64,000 bases of DNA from Rotaria macrura (taxonomy: Eukaryota; Rotifera; Eurotatoria; Philodinida; Philodinidae). A model generated the notes under the pieces. The model made no database searches. It was not told where the DNA came from and saw only the letters and a list, made by a program, of their open reading frames with translations. Positions 63,891-64,000 of this stretch are shown piece after piece (position 1 is the first letter of the stretch; every line of letters starts with the position of its first letter). Position numbers and translations under genes: made by a program. The stretch is from contig OENT01000507.1 in NCBI GenBank assembly GCA_900239685.1, forward strand, positions 41,297-105,296. Reading direction: 5' to 3'.

Positions 63891-64000
63891 CTACTTCGTG
63901 GGAGTAATTTTTAACATCATCACTGCATGATGATCTATTTTTGGTGATGTATAACTACCAGTGAATGTTCCGATATCTTTTCGAGCCCACAGATCTCGAA
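63891..64000 (-). CDS. Second GH27 alpha-galactosidase, C-terminal end only (gene continues off the right edge)
   Basis: The last 36 codons and the stop (TAG at 63891-63893) of a paralogue of the 49847-52041 gene. The encoded end reads [16 protein letters not shown], then TSPKIDHHAVMMLKITPTK. It differs from the first copy by a few substitutions (N/K, A/V, V/T) and ends two residues earlier. The last 60 bases of the window are identical in nucleotide sequence to 49899-49958. It is on the same strand, 14 kb away, so this is a recent local duplication or conversion partner. The rest of the gene is not visible. Confidence 0.9.
   Translation of the reverse strand, partial: RDLWARKDIGTFTGSYTSPKIDHHAVMMLKITPTK

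Noticed and set aside
1-64000. tRNA, rRNA, snRNA genes and CRISPR arrays
   Set aside because: I looked for a B-box-like GGTTCGA context within a cloverleaf and for evenly spaced direct repeats; the few GGTTCGA words (for example near 12785 and 19847) lack the surrounding structure, and no repeat-spacer pattern exists.

Overview
This is animal nuclear DNA, most likely from a rotifer and probably a bdelloid. It is AT-rich, and its genes are split by many short GT-AG introns, mostly 42-75 bases. It carries animal-only genes (a Scribble-type LAP protein and a complete androglobin) and a GPCR of the divergent kind abundant in rotifers. It also has a bacterial-type intronless fusion gene, as expected in a lineage rich in horizontally acquired genes. 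The rotifer assignment is inference; no ribosomal RNA or mitochondrial marker is present. I see no tRNA, rRNA or CRISPR array.

Layout. 1-2960: N-terminal 332 codons of a LAP/Scribble gene on the minus strand, running off the left edge. 2961-15866: long gene-poor stretch with microsatellites, a small coding remnant near 7.3 kb and a nest of terminal-inverted-repeat transposons at 12.7-14.7 kb. 15867-19196 (+): single-exon 1109-residue fusion of a ROK sugar kinase to a class I mannose-6-phosphate isomerase. 23673-24191 (-): ribosomal protein eL29. 26513-28541 (-): unrecognised 617-residue disordered protein. 30284-33594 (-): 767-residue disordered protein ending in one PDZ domain. 36561-48635 (-): androglobin, modelled here as 37 exons and 1924 residues, with a piggyBac-like element carrying a large palindrome in its longest intron. 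49847-52041 (-): secreted GH27 alpha-galactosidase with a ricin-type lectin inserted in its C-terminal domain. 58414-60425 (+): two-exon rhodopsin-like GPCR. 63891-64000 (-): 3' end of a second, nearly identical alpha-galactosidase, so two copies flank the GPCR.

The genes do not form a pathway or operon. The two carbohydrate genes (kinase/isomerase fusion and alpha-galactosidases) share a general sugar theme but lie over 30 kb apart. The most unusual locus is the kinase-isomerase fusion. It is bacterial in architecture, yet two of the four expected metal ligands of its isomerase domain and the glycine-rich phosphate motifs of its kinase domain are altered, so it may be a domesticated pseudoenzyme. 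Exon models were built by hand from splice signals, reading phase and remembered family sequences; none was checked against transcripts or databases.
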